A stretch of DNA of 64,000 bases from Micromonospora rhizosphaerae (GTDB taxonomy: Bacteria; Actinomycetota; Actinomycetes; Mycobacteriales; Micromonosporaceae): NCBI RefSeq assembly GCF_900091465.1, contig NZ_FMHV01000002.1, positions 496,001 to 560,000 on the forward strand, given 5' to 3'. The notes beneath the pieces are model-generated. The model did not search any database and was not told the origin of the DNA. It worked only from the letters and a program-made list of their open reading frames with translations. Position 1 is the stretch's first letter; each line of letters opens with the position of its first letter. Below, piece by piece: positions 25,679 to 35,967 of the stretch. The translations under genes were made by a program, and so were the position numbers.

Positions 25679-26254
25679 TCAGGCGCGGGCGTAGACCTCG
25701 GGCTTGAGCACGCCGACGTAGGGCAGCTCGCGGTAGCGCTCGCCGAAGTCGAGGCCGTAGCCGACGACGAACTCGGTCGGGATGTCGAAGCCGACGTACT
25801 TGACCGGGACCGGCACCTTGATCGCGTCCGGCTTGCGGAACAGGGCGACCACCTCGACGCTCGCCGCGGACCGGGACTCCAGGTAGCGCAGCAGCCAGGA
25901 GAGGGTCAGCCCGGAGTCGACGATGTCCTCGACGACCACCACGTGCCGGCCGGCGATGTCCCGGTCCAGGTCCTTGAGGATCCGCACCACCCCGGAGGAG
26001 GTGGTGCCCTGGCCGTACGAGGAGACGGCCATGAACTCCAGCTCGGCGGGCGGACCCTGCCGGCCGAGCGCCCGGGCGAAGTCGGCCATGAACATCACCG
26101 CGCCCTTGAGCACGCAGACGAGCAGCAAACCGTCATCGACGTCGGCGTAGTCCGCCGAGACCTGCTTGGCCAGTTCCGCGGTCTTCTCGCGGATCTGCTC
26201 CTCAGAGATGATCACGTGGTCGATGTCGGCGTCGTACCAGGAGCCGTCAGCCAT
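25679..26254 (-). CDS. hpt: Hypoxanthine phosphoribosyltransferase
   Basis: Purine salvage enzyme that joins hypoxanthine or guanine to PRPP. The 191-residue product has [14 protein letters not shown], the [11 protein letters not shown] flexible loop, the PRPP-binding [13 protein letters not shown] (106-118) and the C-terminal [18 protein letters not shown]. Length is normal. The ATG at 26254 was preferred over a longer frame whose extra N-terminus is Arg/Pro-rich. In M. tuberculosis tilS is directly upstream of hpt; here three other genes lie between them. Confidence 0.94.
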   Translation of the reverse strand: MADGSWYDADIDHVIISEEQIREKTAELAKQVSADYADVDDGLLLVCVLKGAVMFMADFARALGRQGPPAELEFMAVSSYGQGTTSSGVVRILKDLDRDIAGRHVVVVEDIVDSGLTLSWLLRYLESRSAASVEVVALFRKPDAIKVPVPVKYVGFDIPTEFVVGYGLDFGERYRELPYVGVLKPEVYARA

Positions 26255-26353
26255 GCTCCTAGCCTGCCGTACGCCGGATGCGCTGCGTCGGCGGGGCCGC
26301 CCCTCTTGACGTGGTGTCGCCGGGGATATTCGGTGCGGCAGGGGCAAATCACC

Positions 26354-26491
26354 TCAGCAGGTGCCGGAGCGCCAGCGACGACCGTCGGTGGTCGGCTTCC
26401 AGTCGGCCGAGTCCCGGGTGTCGGCACCCAGCCCGGCCGCCGCGGCGACGGCGAGGACGAGCAGGAAGAGGAAGAGCAGCAGGAACTCCAT
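26354..26491 (-). CDS. 45-residue membrane peptide of unknown function
   Basis: The peptide starts MEFLLLFLFLLVLAVAAAAG, a single helix, followed by a polar tail ending WRSGTC. It lies between hpt and the divergent GlxA-type regulator. A weak GCGAG site precedes the ATG at 26491. Longer frames in the same phase are Arg/Gly-rich antisense of the regulator gene. Too short for family assignment. Confidence 0.5.
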   Translation of the reverse strand: MEFLLLFLFLLVLAVAAAAGLGADTRDSADWKPTTDGRRWRSGTC

Positions 26492-26581
26492 GGCGGCGCT
26501 CGCTTTCGCGTGATTGGTGTCGGTTTCGCCGCCGGTGCGCACCGGACTGCGTCCAGTCTGCGCCCGTTCGAGACGCTCGGA

Positions 26582-26601
26582 CAGTGGCAGTAATGCCACT
26601 G
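26582..26601. promoter_or_regulatory. Candidate operator upstream of the GlxA-type regulator
   Basis: A perfect inverted repeat, CAGTGGCA-GTAA-TGCCACTG, is centred about 50 bases before the regulator's start codon and 90 bases from the divergent small gene. Its TGGCA half-sites recall the TGGC core bound by AdpA, an AraC regulator of the same DJ-1/AraC architecture. This may be an autoregulatory site. Confidence 0.5.
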
Positions 26602-26629
26602 GGCATCGATTTTCTGCCGCCATCTCGGT

Positions 26630-26635
26630 TACCCT
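26630..26635 (+). promoter_or_regulatory. -10 element of a probable leaderless promoter for the GlxA-type regulator
   Basis: TACCCT (TANNNT) lies exactly six bases before the ATG at 26642, so transcription would begin at or next to the start codon. There is no ribosome binding site. The -35 region is poor, which would suit an activator-dependent promoter. Confidence 0.5.
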
Positions 26636-26641
26636 CGTCAC

Positions 26642-27601
26642 ATGCTGCGTTCCGTCGCCGTCGTCGCGCTGGATCAGGTCGCCGCGTTCGAGCTGGGGGT
26701 CCTCGCCGAGGTCTTCGGCACCGACCGGACGGCCGACGGTTTCCCCGGCTACCGCTTCGACGTCTGCACCGCCGACGGCGCGCCGGTACGCACCCGCTCC
26801 GGCTTCCTGCTCACCCCGCACGCCGACCTGACCCCGGTCGAGGACGCCGACCTGGTCGCCGTGCCAGCGCACGCCGAGGGGGCGACGGTCCCCGCCCCGG
26901 TGCTCGACGCGCTGCGCCGGGCCGCCGACCGGGGTGCGTGGCTGCTCAGCGTCTGCTCCGGCGCGTTCGTGCTGGGCGAGGCGGGGCTGCTCGACGGCCG
27001 TGACTGCACCACCCACTGGCGGTACGTCGACGAGCTGCAACGCCGGCACCCGGCGGCCCGGGTCCAGTGCAACTCGCTGTACGTGCAGGACGGGCGGCTG
27101 CTCACCAGCGCCGGCACCGCCGCCGGCATCGACGCCTGCCTGCACCTGGTCCGCCAGGAGCACGGCTCGGCCACGGCGACCCGGCTGGCCCGGCGGATGG
27201 TCGTCCCGCCGCACCGCGACGGCGGCCAGTCCCAGTACGTCGAGGCACCGATCCCGAAGGCGCCGGAGGCTCCGACGCTCGAGCCGGTGCTGGAATGGCT
27301 GATGGGTCACCTGGACCGGTCGGTGACGGTGGACGAGTTGGCGGCCCGGGCCGGCATGGCACCGCGTACCTTCGCCCGCCGGTTCCGCGCCGAGACCGGC
27401 ACCACCCCACACGACTGGCTGACCAACCAGCGGGTGCTGCTGGCCCGGCGGCTGCTGGAGGAGACCCGGCTCAGCGTGGACACCGTCGCCGACCGGGCCG
27501 GCTTCGGCGACGCGGCGGCGCTGCGGCACCACTTCACCCGCCGGGTCGGCACCACTCCGCACGCCTACCGGACGACCTTCCGGGAACGCGCCGAGGTCTG
27601 A
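26642..27601 (+). CDS. GlxA/AdpA-type transcriptional regulator (DJ-1/PfpI plus AraC domains)
   Basis: A 319-residue regulator. Residues about 5-175 form a DJ-1/PfpI-like domain with the nucleophile-elbow region SVCSGAFVLGEAGLLDG and the CTTHW motif. Residues about 215-315 hold two AraC helix-turn-helix units (VDELAARAGMAPRTFARRFR and VDTVADRAGFGDAAALRHHF). Such proteins sense metabolites and control amino-acid, nitrogen or secondary metabolism. An inverted repeat and a leaderless -10 lie just upstream. Its stop codon abuts the stop of the convergent gamma-glutamyltransferase gene with no base between. Confidence 0.9.
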   Translation: MLRSVAVVALDQVAAFELGVLAEVFGTDRTADGFPGYRFDVCTADGAPVRTRSGFLLTPHADLTPVEDADLVAVPAHAEGATVPAPVLDALRRAADRGAWLLSVCSGAFVLGEAGLLDGRDCTTHWRYVDELQRRHPAARVQCNSLYVQDGRLLTSAGTAAGIDACLHLVRQEHGSATATRLARRMVVPPHRDGGQSQYVEAPIPKAPEAPTLEPVLEWLMGHLDRSVTVDELAARAGMAPRTFARRFRAETGTTPHDWLTNQRVLLARRLLEETRLSVDTVADRAGFGDAAALRHHFTRRVGTTPHAYRTTFRERAEV

Positions 27602-29236
<1,635 letters not shown>

Positions 29237-29330
29237 CCGCCATGTCTACCGCCTCCGGCGGCTCCCGGCGACCCGGTGGCGCCCCGCGCTCGACCGCCCA
29301 CCATCGGCGGCAAGAGGCCTCCTGCCGCCC

Positions 29331-29397
29331 TTTGCTCTGCTGCACTCCACGCAACACCGGGCCACGTCCGGTGTTGCCTCCGCTGCAGCAGAGCAAA
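29331..29397. repeat. Two-tier 67-base palindrome between tilS and the gamma-glutamyltransferase gene
   Basis: Outer arms TTTGCTCTGCTGCA (29331-29344) and its exact complement (29384-29397) enclose inner arms GCAACACCGG (29351-29360) and complement (29368-29377), with a 7-base loop. The two arms are separated by CTCCAC on one side and CTCCGC on the other. It lies about 95 bases before the gamma-glutamyltransferase start and 80 bases after the tilS stop, so it may act as a terminator for tilS, a protein-binding site or a mobile palindromic element. Confidence 0.85.
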
Positions 29398-29479
29398 GCA
29401 GGCCCCAGAGGTACGGCGAGGTGCGCGGCCGGCCGCCGGGCCGCTCCACGGAGAGCCCTCGCCGCTGTGCCCAGGTGGG

Positions 29480-30472
29480 TCAGGCAGGATCGGCGGGGAT
29501 GAGCCGGCGGTCGCGGCGGATCACGCCCAGCCGGCCCGGCAGATGGACCGCGCCCTGCCCGCGCCACGCGGTGACCAGGGCGTCCAGCGCGGCGACGTGC
29601 CGGTGCGACAGCGCGGCCGGCGATGCGCCCAGCTCCCGCGCCCAGGAGTGCAGCACCCGGGTCCGTAGCGCCGACGGCAACGCGGCCAGCGCCTCGACCG
29701 ACAGCCCTCCCTCGGGTGACCGGGCCTCGGCGAGCGCGGCTGCGGCCAGATCATCGAGCGCGGCGGCGTCGGCCGCCACCAGCCGGGCGGTCCGGGCCAG
29801 GTTGTCCAGCACCCCGGGGCCGAGCGTCCGGACCAGCACCGGCAGCACGTCGGCCCGGACCCGGGCCCGGGCGTACGCCGGATCGACGTTGTGCGGGTCC
29901 TCCCACGGGCTGAGGCCCAGGGCGGCGCAGACCTTGCGGGTCTCCTCCCGGCTGACGTCGAGCAGCGGCCGCAGCAGCGGCACGCCCTCAAGTTCGCGGC
30001 GCTCCGGCATCCCGGCCAGGCCTCGCGGGCCGGCGCCCCGGGCCAGCGCGAGCAGCACCGTCTCGGCCTGGTCGTCCCGGGTGTGGCCGACCAGCAACGC
30101 GGCCGCGTGGTGTCGCCGGGCGGTGGCGATGAGCGCCTGGTAGCGCGCCTCGCGGGCGGCCGCCTCGGGGCCGCCGGGGCGACCGGCGACGGTCACCGGA
30201 ACCACGTCGACCGGGTCGAGGCCGGCCCCGACGGCCCACGTCGCCACCGCCTCCGCGCGGTCGGCCGAGCCGGGTTGCAGGCCGTGGTCCACGGTCACCA
30301 GGCCGGCCCGCCGGCCCAGCCGGGGGGCGACGAAGGCGGTGGCGGCCGCCAGGGCGAGCGAGTCGGGGCCGCCGGAGCAGGCCACCAGCACCGGACCGTC
30401 CCCGGTCAGCCCGGCCAGCGCCCGGCGGACCGCGATCCGGACCGCGGCGATCGGCGGGGCGAGCGCGGCCAC
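29480..30472 (-). CDS. tilS: tRNA(Ile)-lysidine synthase
   Basis: TilS converts the wobble C of the AUA-reading tRNA(Ile) to lysidine using ATP and lysine. The 330-residue protein has the PP-loop SGGPDS (33-38), LVTVDHGLQPGS, AAREARYQAL and LLVGHTRDDQAETVLLAL, and LRPLLDVSREETR in the middle. The C-terminal tRNA-binding part is short, as in other actinobacteria. GTG start at 30472 with GGGAG six bases upstream. It lies ten bases past the DUF2342 protease gene. Confidence 0.93.
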   Translation of the reverse strand: MAALAPPIAAVRIAVRRALAGLTGDGPVLVACSGGPDSLALAAATAFVAPRLGRRAGLVTVDHGLQPGSADRAEAVATWAVGAGLDPVDVVPVTVAGRPGGPEAAAREARYQALIATARRHHAAALLVGHTRDDQAETVLLALARGAGPRGLAGMPERRELEGVPLLRPLLDVSREETRKVCAALGLSPWEDPHNVDPAYARARVRADVLPVLVRTLGPGVLDNLARTARLVAADAAALDDLAAAALAEARSPEGGLSVEALAALPSALRTRVLHSWARELGASPAALSHRHVAALDALVTAWRGQGAVHLPGRLGVIRRDRRLIPADPA

Positions 30473-30482
30473 TGCGGCTCCC

Positions 30483-31550
30483 TCAGCCGGCGGTCGGGTT
30501 GGCGCCCGCCGGCCCGTGCACCCGGGCCACCCAGGCGTCCGGGTCGCCCAACTCGTCCAGGCGGGGCAGGGTCAGCGGGGAGCCGAAGATCCGGTTGAAG
30601 CCCTCCATGCCGACCCGGTCGACCACGCCGTGCACGAACTTGCGGCCCTCGGCGTACTGGCGCATCTTGACCTCGATGCCGAGCAGCCGGCGGATCGCCT
30701 TCTCCAGCGGGTTGCCGGACTCGCGGCGCCGGTTGAACGCCGCCCGGATCGACTCGACGCTCGGGATCACCTGCGGGCCGACGCCGTCCATGACGAACTC
30801 GGCGTGCCCTTCCAGCAGGGTCATCAGCGCGGTGAGCCGGTCGAGCACGGCGCGCTGCGCGGGGGTCTGCACGATGTCCAGGACGCTGGCCCGGCTCTCC
30901 GGGTCCTTCACCGCGTCGGAGAGGGTGGCCACCCCGCGCCGCAGCCGCTCCAGCAGGTGCTCGCCGCCCTGCGAGGCGTCGACGAACGCCTGCACCTCGC
31001 CGAGGAAGTACGCACGCATCCAGGGCACCGCGGTGAACTGGGTCCGGTGGGTCACCTCGTGCAGGCACACCCAGAGCCGGAAGTCGCGCGGGTTGGCCTG
31101 CAGCTTCCGCTCCACCTCGACGATGTTCGGCGCGACCAGCAGCAGCTGGCCGGGATCGCCGGAGAAGACCTCGTACTGGCCGAGCACCCGGCCGGAGAGG
31201 TAGGCCAGCACGGTGCCGGCCTGGACGCCGGTCAGCCGGGAGCCGATCGCCTCGGTCAGCGGGCCGGGCCGCTTGTCGCCGGAGAGCCGGCTCACCAGCG
31301 GGCTGATCACCTCGCGCAGCCCGACGATGTTGGCCGCCGCCCAGTCGCGGCGGTCCACCACCCGCACCGGCGGATGGGCCAGCTGCGAGCGCAGCCCGGT
31401 GTACTCGGCGACGTGCCCGGCCGCCTCCCCGGTCAGCCGCCGCAGCTCGGTGACGACGTCGGTGGCCTCGGCGTACGACACCCGAGGGCCCGACTTGCCC
31501 AGCGCCCCCGCGGTCGCGGCGGCCAGATCCCAGTCCACGAACTGCGCCAT
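30483..31550 (-). CDS. DUF2342 zinc-metalloprotease-like protein
   Basis: A 355-residue protein of the actinobacterial family annotated as zinc-dependent metalloprotease or coenzyme F420 biosynthesis-associated protein. The HEVTH motif (164-168) in LWVCLHEVTHRTQF supplies the zinc ligands and Glu; LEGHAEFVMDGVG further on fits the family. The substrate is not known. Synteny with M. tuberculosis Rv3626c, between dacB and tilS, is exact. It shares the operon with tilS. Confidence 0.9.
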   Translation of the reverse strand: MAQFVDWDLAAATAGALGKSGPRVSYAEATDVVTELRRLTGEAAGHVAEYTGLRSQLAHPPVRVVDRRDWAAANIVGLREVISPLVSRLSGDKRPGPLTEAIGSRLTGVQAGTVLAYLSGRVLGQYEVFSGDPGQLLLVAPNIVEVERKLQANPRDFRLWVCLHEVTHRTQFTAVPWMRAYFLGEVQAFVDASQGGEHLLERLRRGVATLSDAVKDPESRASVLDIVQTPAQRAVLDRLTALMTLLEGHAEFVMDGVGPQVIPSVESIRAAFNRRRESGNPLEKAIRRLLGIEVKMRQYAEGRKFVHGVVDRVGMEGFNRIFGSPLTLPRLDELGDPDAWVARVHGPAGANPTAG

Positions 31551-31627
31551 GCACCCACCGTACCCGCGCCGGAACAGGGCGGCCCGGGCCCGCGACGGGC
31601 GATCGACGCCGATCGCGCCCCCGAGGG

Positions 31628-33571
31628 TCAGCGGCAGCCGCAGCTCGCCAGGGCGGAGGTAATCCGGTCGAGGGCCTGGCGGGTGTCGTCGAGGGTGCCG
31701 GCCGGGGCCCGGTCGGTGAGCACGGCGAAGGTCAGCAGCCGCCCGTCGGCGGTGGTGACCAGCCCGGCGATCGCGTTGACCCCGGTCAACGTCCCGGTCT
31801 TGGCCCGGACCACGCCGGCTCCGGCCTTCGTCGCCGCCGCCCGGTAGCGGTCGTCCAGGGTGCCGGACCAGCCGCCGACCGGCAGACCGCCGAAGATCGC
31901 CGCCAGCTCCGGGTGGTTCCCGTTGCCGGCGAGGGTCAGCAGGTCGGTGAGCAGGGACGGGCTGATCCGGTTGGTCCGGGACAGCCCGCTGCCGTCAGCG
32001 AGGCTGATCTCGTCGGCCGGCAGACCCAGCTCGCCGATGACCGCGTCCGTCGCCGCCGCGCCGCCGGCGAAGGAGGCAGGCTTGTCCCGGGCCAGCGCCA
32101 CCTGCCGGGCCAGCGCCTCGGCGATCACGTTGTCGCTGTCGCTGATCATGATGTCGACCAGCCGGACCATGGGCAACGACTCGACCTTGCCCAGCTCGGT
32201 CCCGGGAGCCGGCGCCCCGGCCGAGGCGCTGGCTGCGGTGGCGGCCGGGGCGGTGCCCCGCCGCACCGCCGCGTCCCCGGAAAGCCCGAGGAGCCGGGCG
32301 AACTGCCGGCCGGCGGTCAGGTCCGGTTGAGGGACCCGCTCGGCGGCACCGTGCGTGTCGTCGAAGCCCTTCCGGGCCTCCTCCGGGTCCCGCCGCGCGC
32401 CGTCGGTCATCAGCGCGGTGATCGCCGCGCCGAAGCCGCCGGTCGGGATGTCGGCGTCCCAGCCGGGCCCGTGGACCGGGCCGCTGAACAGGGACGAGTC
32501 GACGATCACCGTGGTCGGCGCCGTGTCACCCAGCGCCTTGCGGACCTGGGCGGCCAGGTTGTCCAGGCGGGCCGCGCCCGGGTAGAAGCCCTTCCCGTCC
32601 ACCGCCAGCGTCGGGTCGCCGCCGGCGACGATGACGACCTCGCCGGGGTTCGCGCCGGCCACCGCGCGGGTGGGGATCCGGTACGCCGGACCCCGGGCGG
32701 AGAGCACCGTGACGGCGGTGGCCAGCTTGGTCACCGAGGCGGGCACGGTCGGGGTGTCCTGTCCGCTGCCGTAGAGCGCGGTGCCGGTGCTCACGTCGGC
32801 CACCGACACGTTCACCCGCTCGCCGAGGGCAGCCGCGCGGACCAGCGGTTCGAGCGCCGCGCGGACCCCGTCGGGGGCCGGCGCCGGCGCGTTGGGGTCC
32901 GGACCGGCGAGCACCGCCGGCGGGTCGGGCTCGGCCGGCTGCCCGCTGGTCGCCGGCCCGGCGGTCTCGTCGCCCAGCCAGCCGGCCAGCGGTCCGGGAC
33001 GCACGACGACCAGCCCGATGCCGCCCAGCACGACGAGCAGCACCGTGGCGAGCACCGCCACCAGCCGCGGCCGCCGCCGCGGGGCGGGCGGGGGTGGGCC
33101 GAACTCGGGGCCCGGGCCGGACGGCGGGACAGCCGGGCTGACCGGCCCGGCGAATGCGTTGTCGTCCGGCCGGCGCACCGGATCGCCGCCCACCTGCTGC
33201 GGCTCGCCGCGGCCCACCGGACCGGACTGCTCCGGGCTCGCCCGGCCCACCGGCCTGGAGCCGTGGTGCGGTGGCTGAGTCCAGCCGCCCGGCTCGGGAC
33301 CTGGATACTGCGGAGTCGCCCGACCCACGGGCGCGGAGCCGTACGACGGCGGATTCGCCCGGCCGATCGGGTCGGGGCCGTACTGCGGAGGGTTCGCCCG
33401 CCCCGTTGCCGCCGGGCCGGGCCACCGGCCCTGGTCGGCGGAGGCATCCGGGGTGCGGGGAAACTTCGCCTCGGGGATCGGGACGCGCCCCGTGGCACCT
33501 CCGGAACCGGGAGTCACGAACTTCCGCCCGTCAACCCCTTCGGGCCGGTAGTGTGAATCTTCCCTCCCCAC
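31628..33571 (-). CDS. dacB: D-alanyl-D-alanine carboxypeptidase/endopeptidase (PBP4 type)
   Basis: A 647-residue class C penicillin-binding protein that trims peptidoglycan stem peptides outside the membrane. The active-site motifs are SVTK (Ser279, Lys282), SDSDN and KTG (Lys591 in RAKTGTLTGVN). The N-terminal 170 residues are cytoplasmic, disordered and made of Pro/Gly/Tyr-rich repeats of the form GRANPPQYGPDPI. One membrane anchor follows (LVAVLATVLLVVLGGIGLVVV). The C-terminus ends in a Cys pair (SCGCR). GTG start at 33571 follows a GGAGGGGG stretch. Divergent from ppa, as in mycobacteria (Rv3627c/Rv3628). Confidence 0.92.
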   Translation of the reverse strand: MGREDSHYRPEGVDGRKFVTPGSGGATGRVPIPEAKFPRTPDASADQGRWPGPAATGRANPPQYGPDPIGRANPPSYGSAPVGRATPQYPGPEPGGWTQPPHHGSRPVGRASPEQSGPVGRGEPQQVGGDPVRRPDDNAFAGPVSPAVPPSGPGPEFGPPPPAPRRRPRLVAVLATVLLVVLGGIGLVVVRPGPLAGWLGDETAGPATSGQPAEPDPPAVLAGPDPNAPAPAPDGVRAALEPLVRAAALGERVNVSVADVSTGTALYGSGQDTPTVPASVTKLATAVTVLSARGPAYRIPTRAVAGANPGEVVIVAGGDPTLAVDGKGFYPGAARLDNLAAQVRKALGDTAPTTVIVDSSLFSGPVHGPGWDADIPTGGFGAAITALMTDGARRDPEEARKGFDDTHGAAERVPQPDLTAGRQFARLLGLSGDAAVRRGTAPAATAASASAGAPAPGTELGKVESLPMVRLVDIMISDSDNVIAEALARQVALARDKPASFAGGAAATDAVIGELGLPADEISLADGSGLSRTNRISPSLLTDLLTLAGNGNHPELAAIFGGLPVGGWSGTLDDRYRAAATKAGAGVVRAKTGTLTGVNAIAGLVTTADGRLLTFAVLTDRAPAGTLDDTRQALDRITSALASCGCR

Positions 33572-33725
33572 GACCCCCTCCTCCCCCGCTGAAAAGCACC
33601 CTGGGTGACACTACTTCGGTCCGAACACTATGCGGCGAACCTGGCCGACGGGTGGGATTCACCCGTCCGGCAGCGGCGCCACTGGTTTCCGTTAGCCAGC
33701 GTGGGCAAACGAGGGAGCGTGGAAG

Positions 33726-34232
33726 ATGGATTTCGACGTCACGGTTGAGATCCCGAAGGGTCACCGGAACAAGTACGAGGTGGACCACGCGACCGGCCGG
33801 ATCCGGCTGGACCGCACCCTCTTCACGTCCACGCAGTACCCGGCCGATTACGGGTTCATCGAGGGCACCCTGGGCGAGGACGGCGACCCGCTGGACGCGC
33901 TGGTGCTGGTTCCCGAGCCGACCTTCCCCGGCTGCCTGATCCGCTGCCGCGCGATCGGCATGTTCCGGATGACCGACGAGAAGGGCGGCGACGACAAGGT
34001 CCTCTGCGTCCCCTACGAGGACCCGCGCCAGGAACACCTGCGTGACATCCACCACCTGGGCGAGTTCGACCGGCTGGAGATCCAGCACTTCTTCGAGGTG
34101 TACAAGGACCTCGAGCCGGGCAAGTCGGTCGAGGGCGCGACCTGGGTCGGGCGCACCGAGGCCGAGGCCGAGATCCGCATCTCCTTCCAGCGCGCCCAGG
34201 AGGCCGCCGAGCGCGGCGACGCTCTCCACTGA
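33726..34232 (+). CDS. ppa: Inorganic pyrophosphatase
   Basis: A 168-residue soluble enzyme that hydrolyses pyrophosphate released by biosynthetic reactions. It has the family I motif [15 protein letters not shown] with the metal-binding Asp residues, [16 protein letters not shown] near the start, [13 protein letters not shown] and [14 protein letters not shown]. Length and motifs are complete. GGGAG and GGAAG stretches lie before the ATG. A strong hairpin follows the stop. Confidence 0.96.
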   Translation: MDFDVTVEIPKGHRNKYEVDHATGRIRLDRTLFTSTQYPADYGFIEGTLGEDGDPLDALVLVPEPTFPGCLIRCRAIGMFRMTDEKGGDDKVLCVPYEDPRQEHLRDIHHLGEFDRLEIQHFFEVYKDLEPGKSVEGATWVGRTEAEAEIRISFQRAQEAAERGDALH

Positions 34233-34248
34233 TCTTCGGACTTCTCGA

Positions 34249-34277
34249 GGGCCCGGGTCGCGCGGCGACCCGGGCCC
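34249..34277. terminator. Bidirectional hairpin terminator between ppa and eccD
   Basis: GGGCCCGGGTCGC (34249-34261) and its exact complement (34265-34277) form a 13-bp stem with a 3-base loop. It lies between convergent genes and should stop both transcripts. No T-run is present. Confidence 0.8.
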
Positions 34278-34287
34278 GTCCGTCTGC

Positions 34288-35691
34288 TCAGCCGAGCAGC
34301 CCGCGGGCGCGGTCGTAGAGGTCCAGCACCGCGCAGGCCACCGGGACGACGGAGACCACCAGCGCGGTGTCGGTCAGGTCGGCCAACCGACCGAGGTACG
34401 GGGAGACGGGCCGGCGGGCGTACGAGGTGCCGGCCGCCGCCGCGACCAGGGCCAGGGCGAGCCCGGCGACGGTCAACGCGAGCAGGCCGGTCGGGCCGGA
34501 CCGGTGGGCGAGCACCCCGCCGAGGACGGCGAACCCGGCCAGCCCCGCCGTCACGGTGGGCGCCCGGTGCCGCAGCGCCACGAAGAGCCGGGAGCGCAGC
34601 AGCAGCACCGCCGAGCCCACCGCCACCAGGAGCCGCCCGGCCACCCCGCCCGCCGTGAGGAGCACAACTACGGCGGTGACCGCGAGGACGCCGTGCCCGA
34701 GCAGCATCCCCGTCAGCACCTCCTCGGTCCGGGCCACCGCCGCGTGCACCCGGCCCCGGTCCGGCAGGTCCCGGACCGCGTCCGGCCCGCCGGTGGGCGA
34801 GGCCACCGGCAGGGTGATCGGCGGCAGCGGCACCTTGCCGAGCCGGATGGCCAGCAGCGGCAGCGCGCCAAGGGCGAAGACGAGCACGCAGAGCAGCACG
34901 GCGGCGGTGCCCTCGGGGCTGAGGACGAGCCCGCCGAGCGCCGCCAGCGCGCCGACCGAGCCGACCGTCACGCCGGCCACGAAGACCCGCGACCGGGTGG
35001 CCACGCCGAGCAGGCCGAGCACCGCCACCAGCAGCAGCGCCACCGAGCCGGCCAGCAGCTCGGGCGCGCCGAGCCAGCGCAGCGGCTCAAACGGGCCGAC
35101 CGGGTCGCCGGAGCTGACCGCGAGGGCGCCCGCGGCGGCCGCGTAGGGCAGTGCGTACCCGCCGAGGGTGGCGCCGGCCGGACCGTCGCCGTACGCCCGG
35201 GAGGCGGCCGTGCCGGCGAGCGTGAGCAGCAGCGCCACCGCGACCGCCACGGCCCAGCCGGCTCGGTGTCCGGGGCCACCGGCCAGTACGGCGAGCAGCC
35301 CGACGGCGAGCGGCACGCCCGCGCCGGCCAGGGTGGCCGCCCGGGTGGCGGCGGGCGACCAGGCGCCGCCACGGCGGCGGGCGCCGTCGGCGATCGCCTC
35401 GACCACGTCGTCGTACTCCAGTTCGGGCCACTGCGCGCGGGCCGGCACCAGGTGCAGCACCTCGCCGTCGCGCACCCCCTGCGGCAGCAGCGCCTGCGCG
35501 GTGGCCAGCACCGCGCCGTCGGTGCGGCGGAGCACCCAGCCGCCCTGCCGTTCCCCGTCGTCGGCCAGCCCCTCACCGGCGTGCCGCAGCACCTCCGGCA
35601 GCAGCTCGGCAAGGGGCACCTGCTCCGGCAGGGCCACGTCCACCCGCCGCGCAGGGGCGTTGATCGTGACCCGGGCCAGCCCGATTGTCAT
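34288..35691 (-). CDS. eccD: Type VII secretion integral membrane protein EccD
   Basis: A 467-residue channel component of an ESX system. Residues 1-85 form a ubiquitin-like YukD domain (MTIGLARVTINAPARRVDVA through LVPARAQWPELEYDDVVEAI). The rest is about eleven membrane helices of very hydrophobic, Ala/Leu/Val-rich sequence, with a conserved cytoplasmic loop around RVHAAVARTEEVLTGMLLGH. GGAG lies eight bases before the ATG. It diverges from eccC, and a TnpB-bearing element sits in the shared upstream region. Confidence 0.88.
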   Translation of the reverse strand: MTIGLARVTINAPARRVDVALPEQVPLAELLPEVLRHAGEGLADDGERQGGWVLRRTDGAVLATAQALLPQGVRDGEVLHLVPARAQWPELEYDDVVEAIADGARRRGGAWSPAATRAATLAGAGVPLAVGLLAVLAGGPGHRAGWAVAVAVALLLTLAGTAASRAYGDGPAGATLGGYALPYAAAAGALAVSSGDPVGPFEPLRWLGAPELLAGSVALLLVAVLGLLGVATRSRVFVAGVTVGSVGALAALGGLVLSPEGTAAVLLCVLVFALGALPLLAIRLGKVPLPPITLPVASPTGGPDAVRDLPDRGRVHAAVARTEEVLTGMLLGHGVLAVTAVVVLLTAGGVAGRLLVAVGSAVLLLRSRLFVALRHRAPTVTAGLAGFAVLGGVLAHRSGPTGLLALTVAGLALALVAAAAGTSYARRPVSPYLGRLADLTDTALVVSVVPVACAVLDLYDRARGLLG

Positions 35692-35826
35692 CGATGTTTC
35701 TCCATATTGAACGGGAACGGTGACTGACGGACGACAGGACTTTACCTACGATGAGCCAGGCTCGGGTTACCGAGAGCCACGGGGAGGTGTCGATTTTCTC
35801 TGCATGTCTATCTATGGTTGCTTGTT

Positions 35827-35967
35827 GTGCGTAGCGTCTACCGGATCGGTGAGCTTGCCGAGCGGGTGACGTTGTCCCCGCGGCAGGAACTGTTGGAGGA
35901 TCCGCCGACGGTCGTGCGCGCCGAGGAACTCGAAGGAGCGGACCTGACCGGGGCTGGTGACCGGTGA
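35827..35967 (+). pseudogene. Collapsed tnpA (serine recombinase) remnant
   Basis: A 46-residue frame begins MRSVYRIGELAERVTLSP, which resembles the first helix of the MerR-type domain that starts IS607 TnpA recombinases (normally about 200 residues). It then runs into RQELLEDPPTVVRAEELEG. The catalytic serine recombinase domain is absent. The stop overlaps the tnpB start as GTGA, the expected tnpA-tnpB junction. The simplest reading is an internal deletion that leaves only the two ends of tnpA. With so few residues left, the identification is tentative. Confidence 0.4.

Noticed and set aside
29237-29479. Short plus-strand frames across the large palindrome as genes
   Set aside because: Their codons come largely from the palindrome and there is no ribosome site or leaderless promoter. 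The structure itself is the better explanation.
31860-33556. Plus-strand frames opposite dacB
   Set aside because: They are low-complexity shadows. The minus strand has all three penicillin-binding motifs in order.
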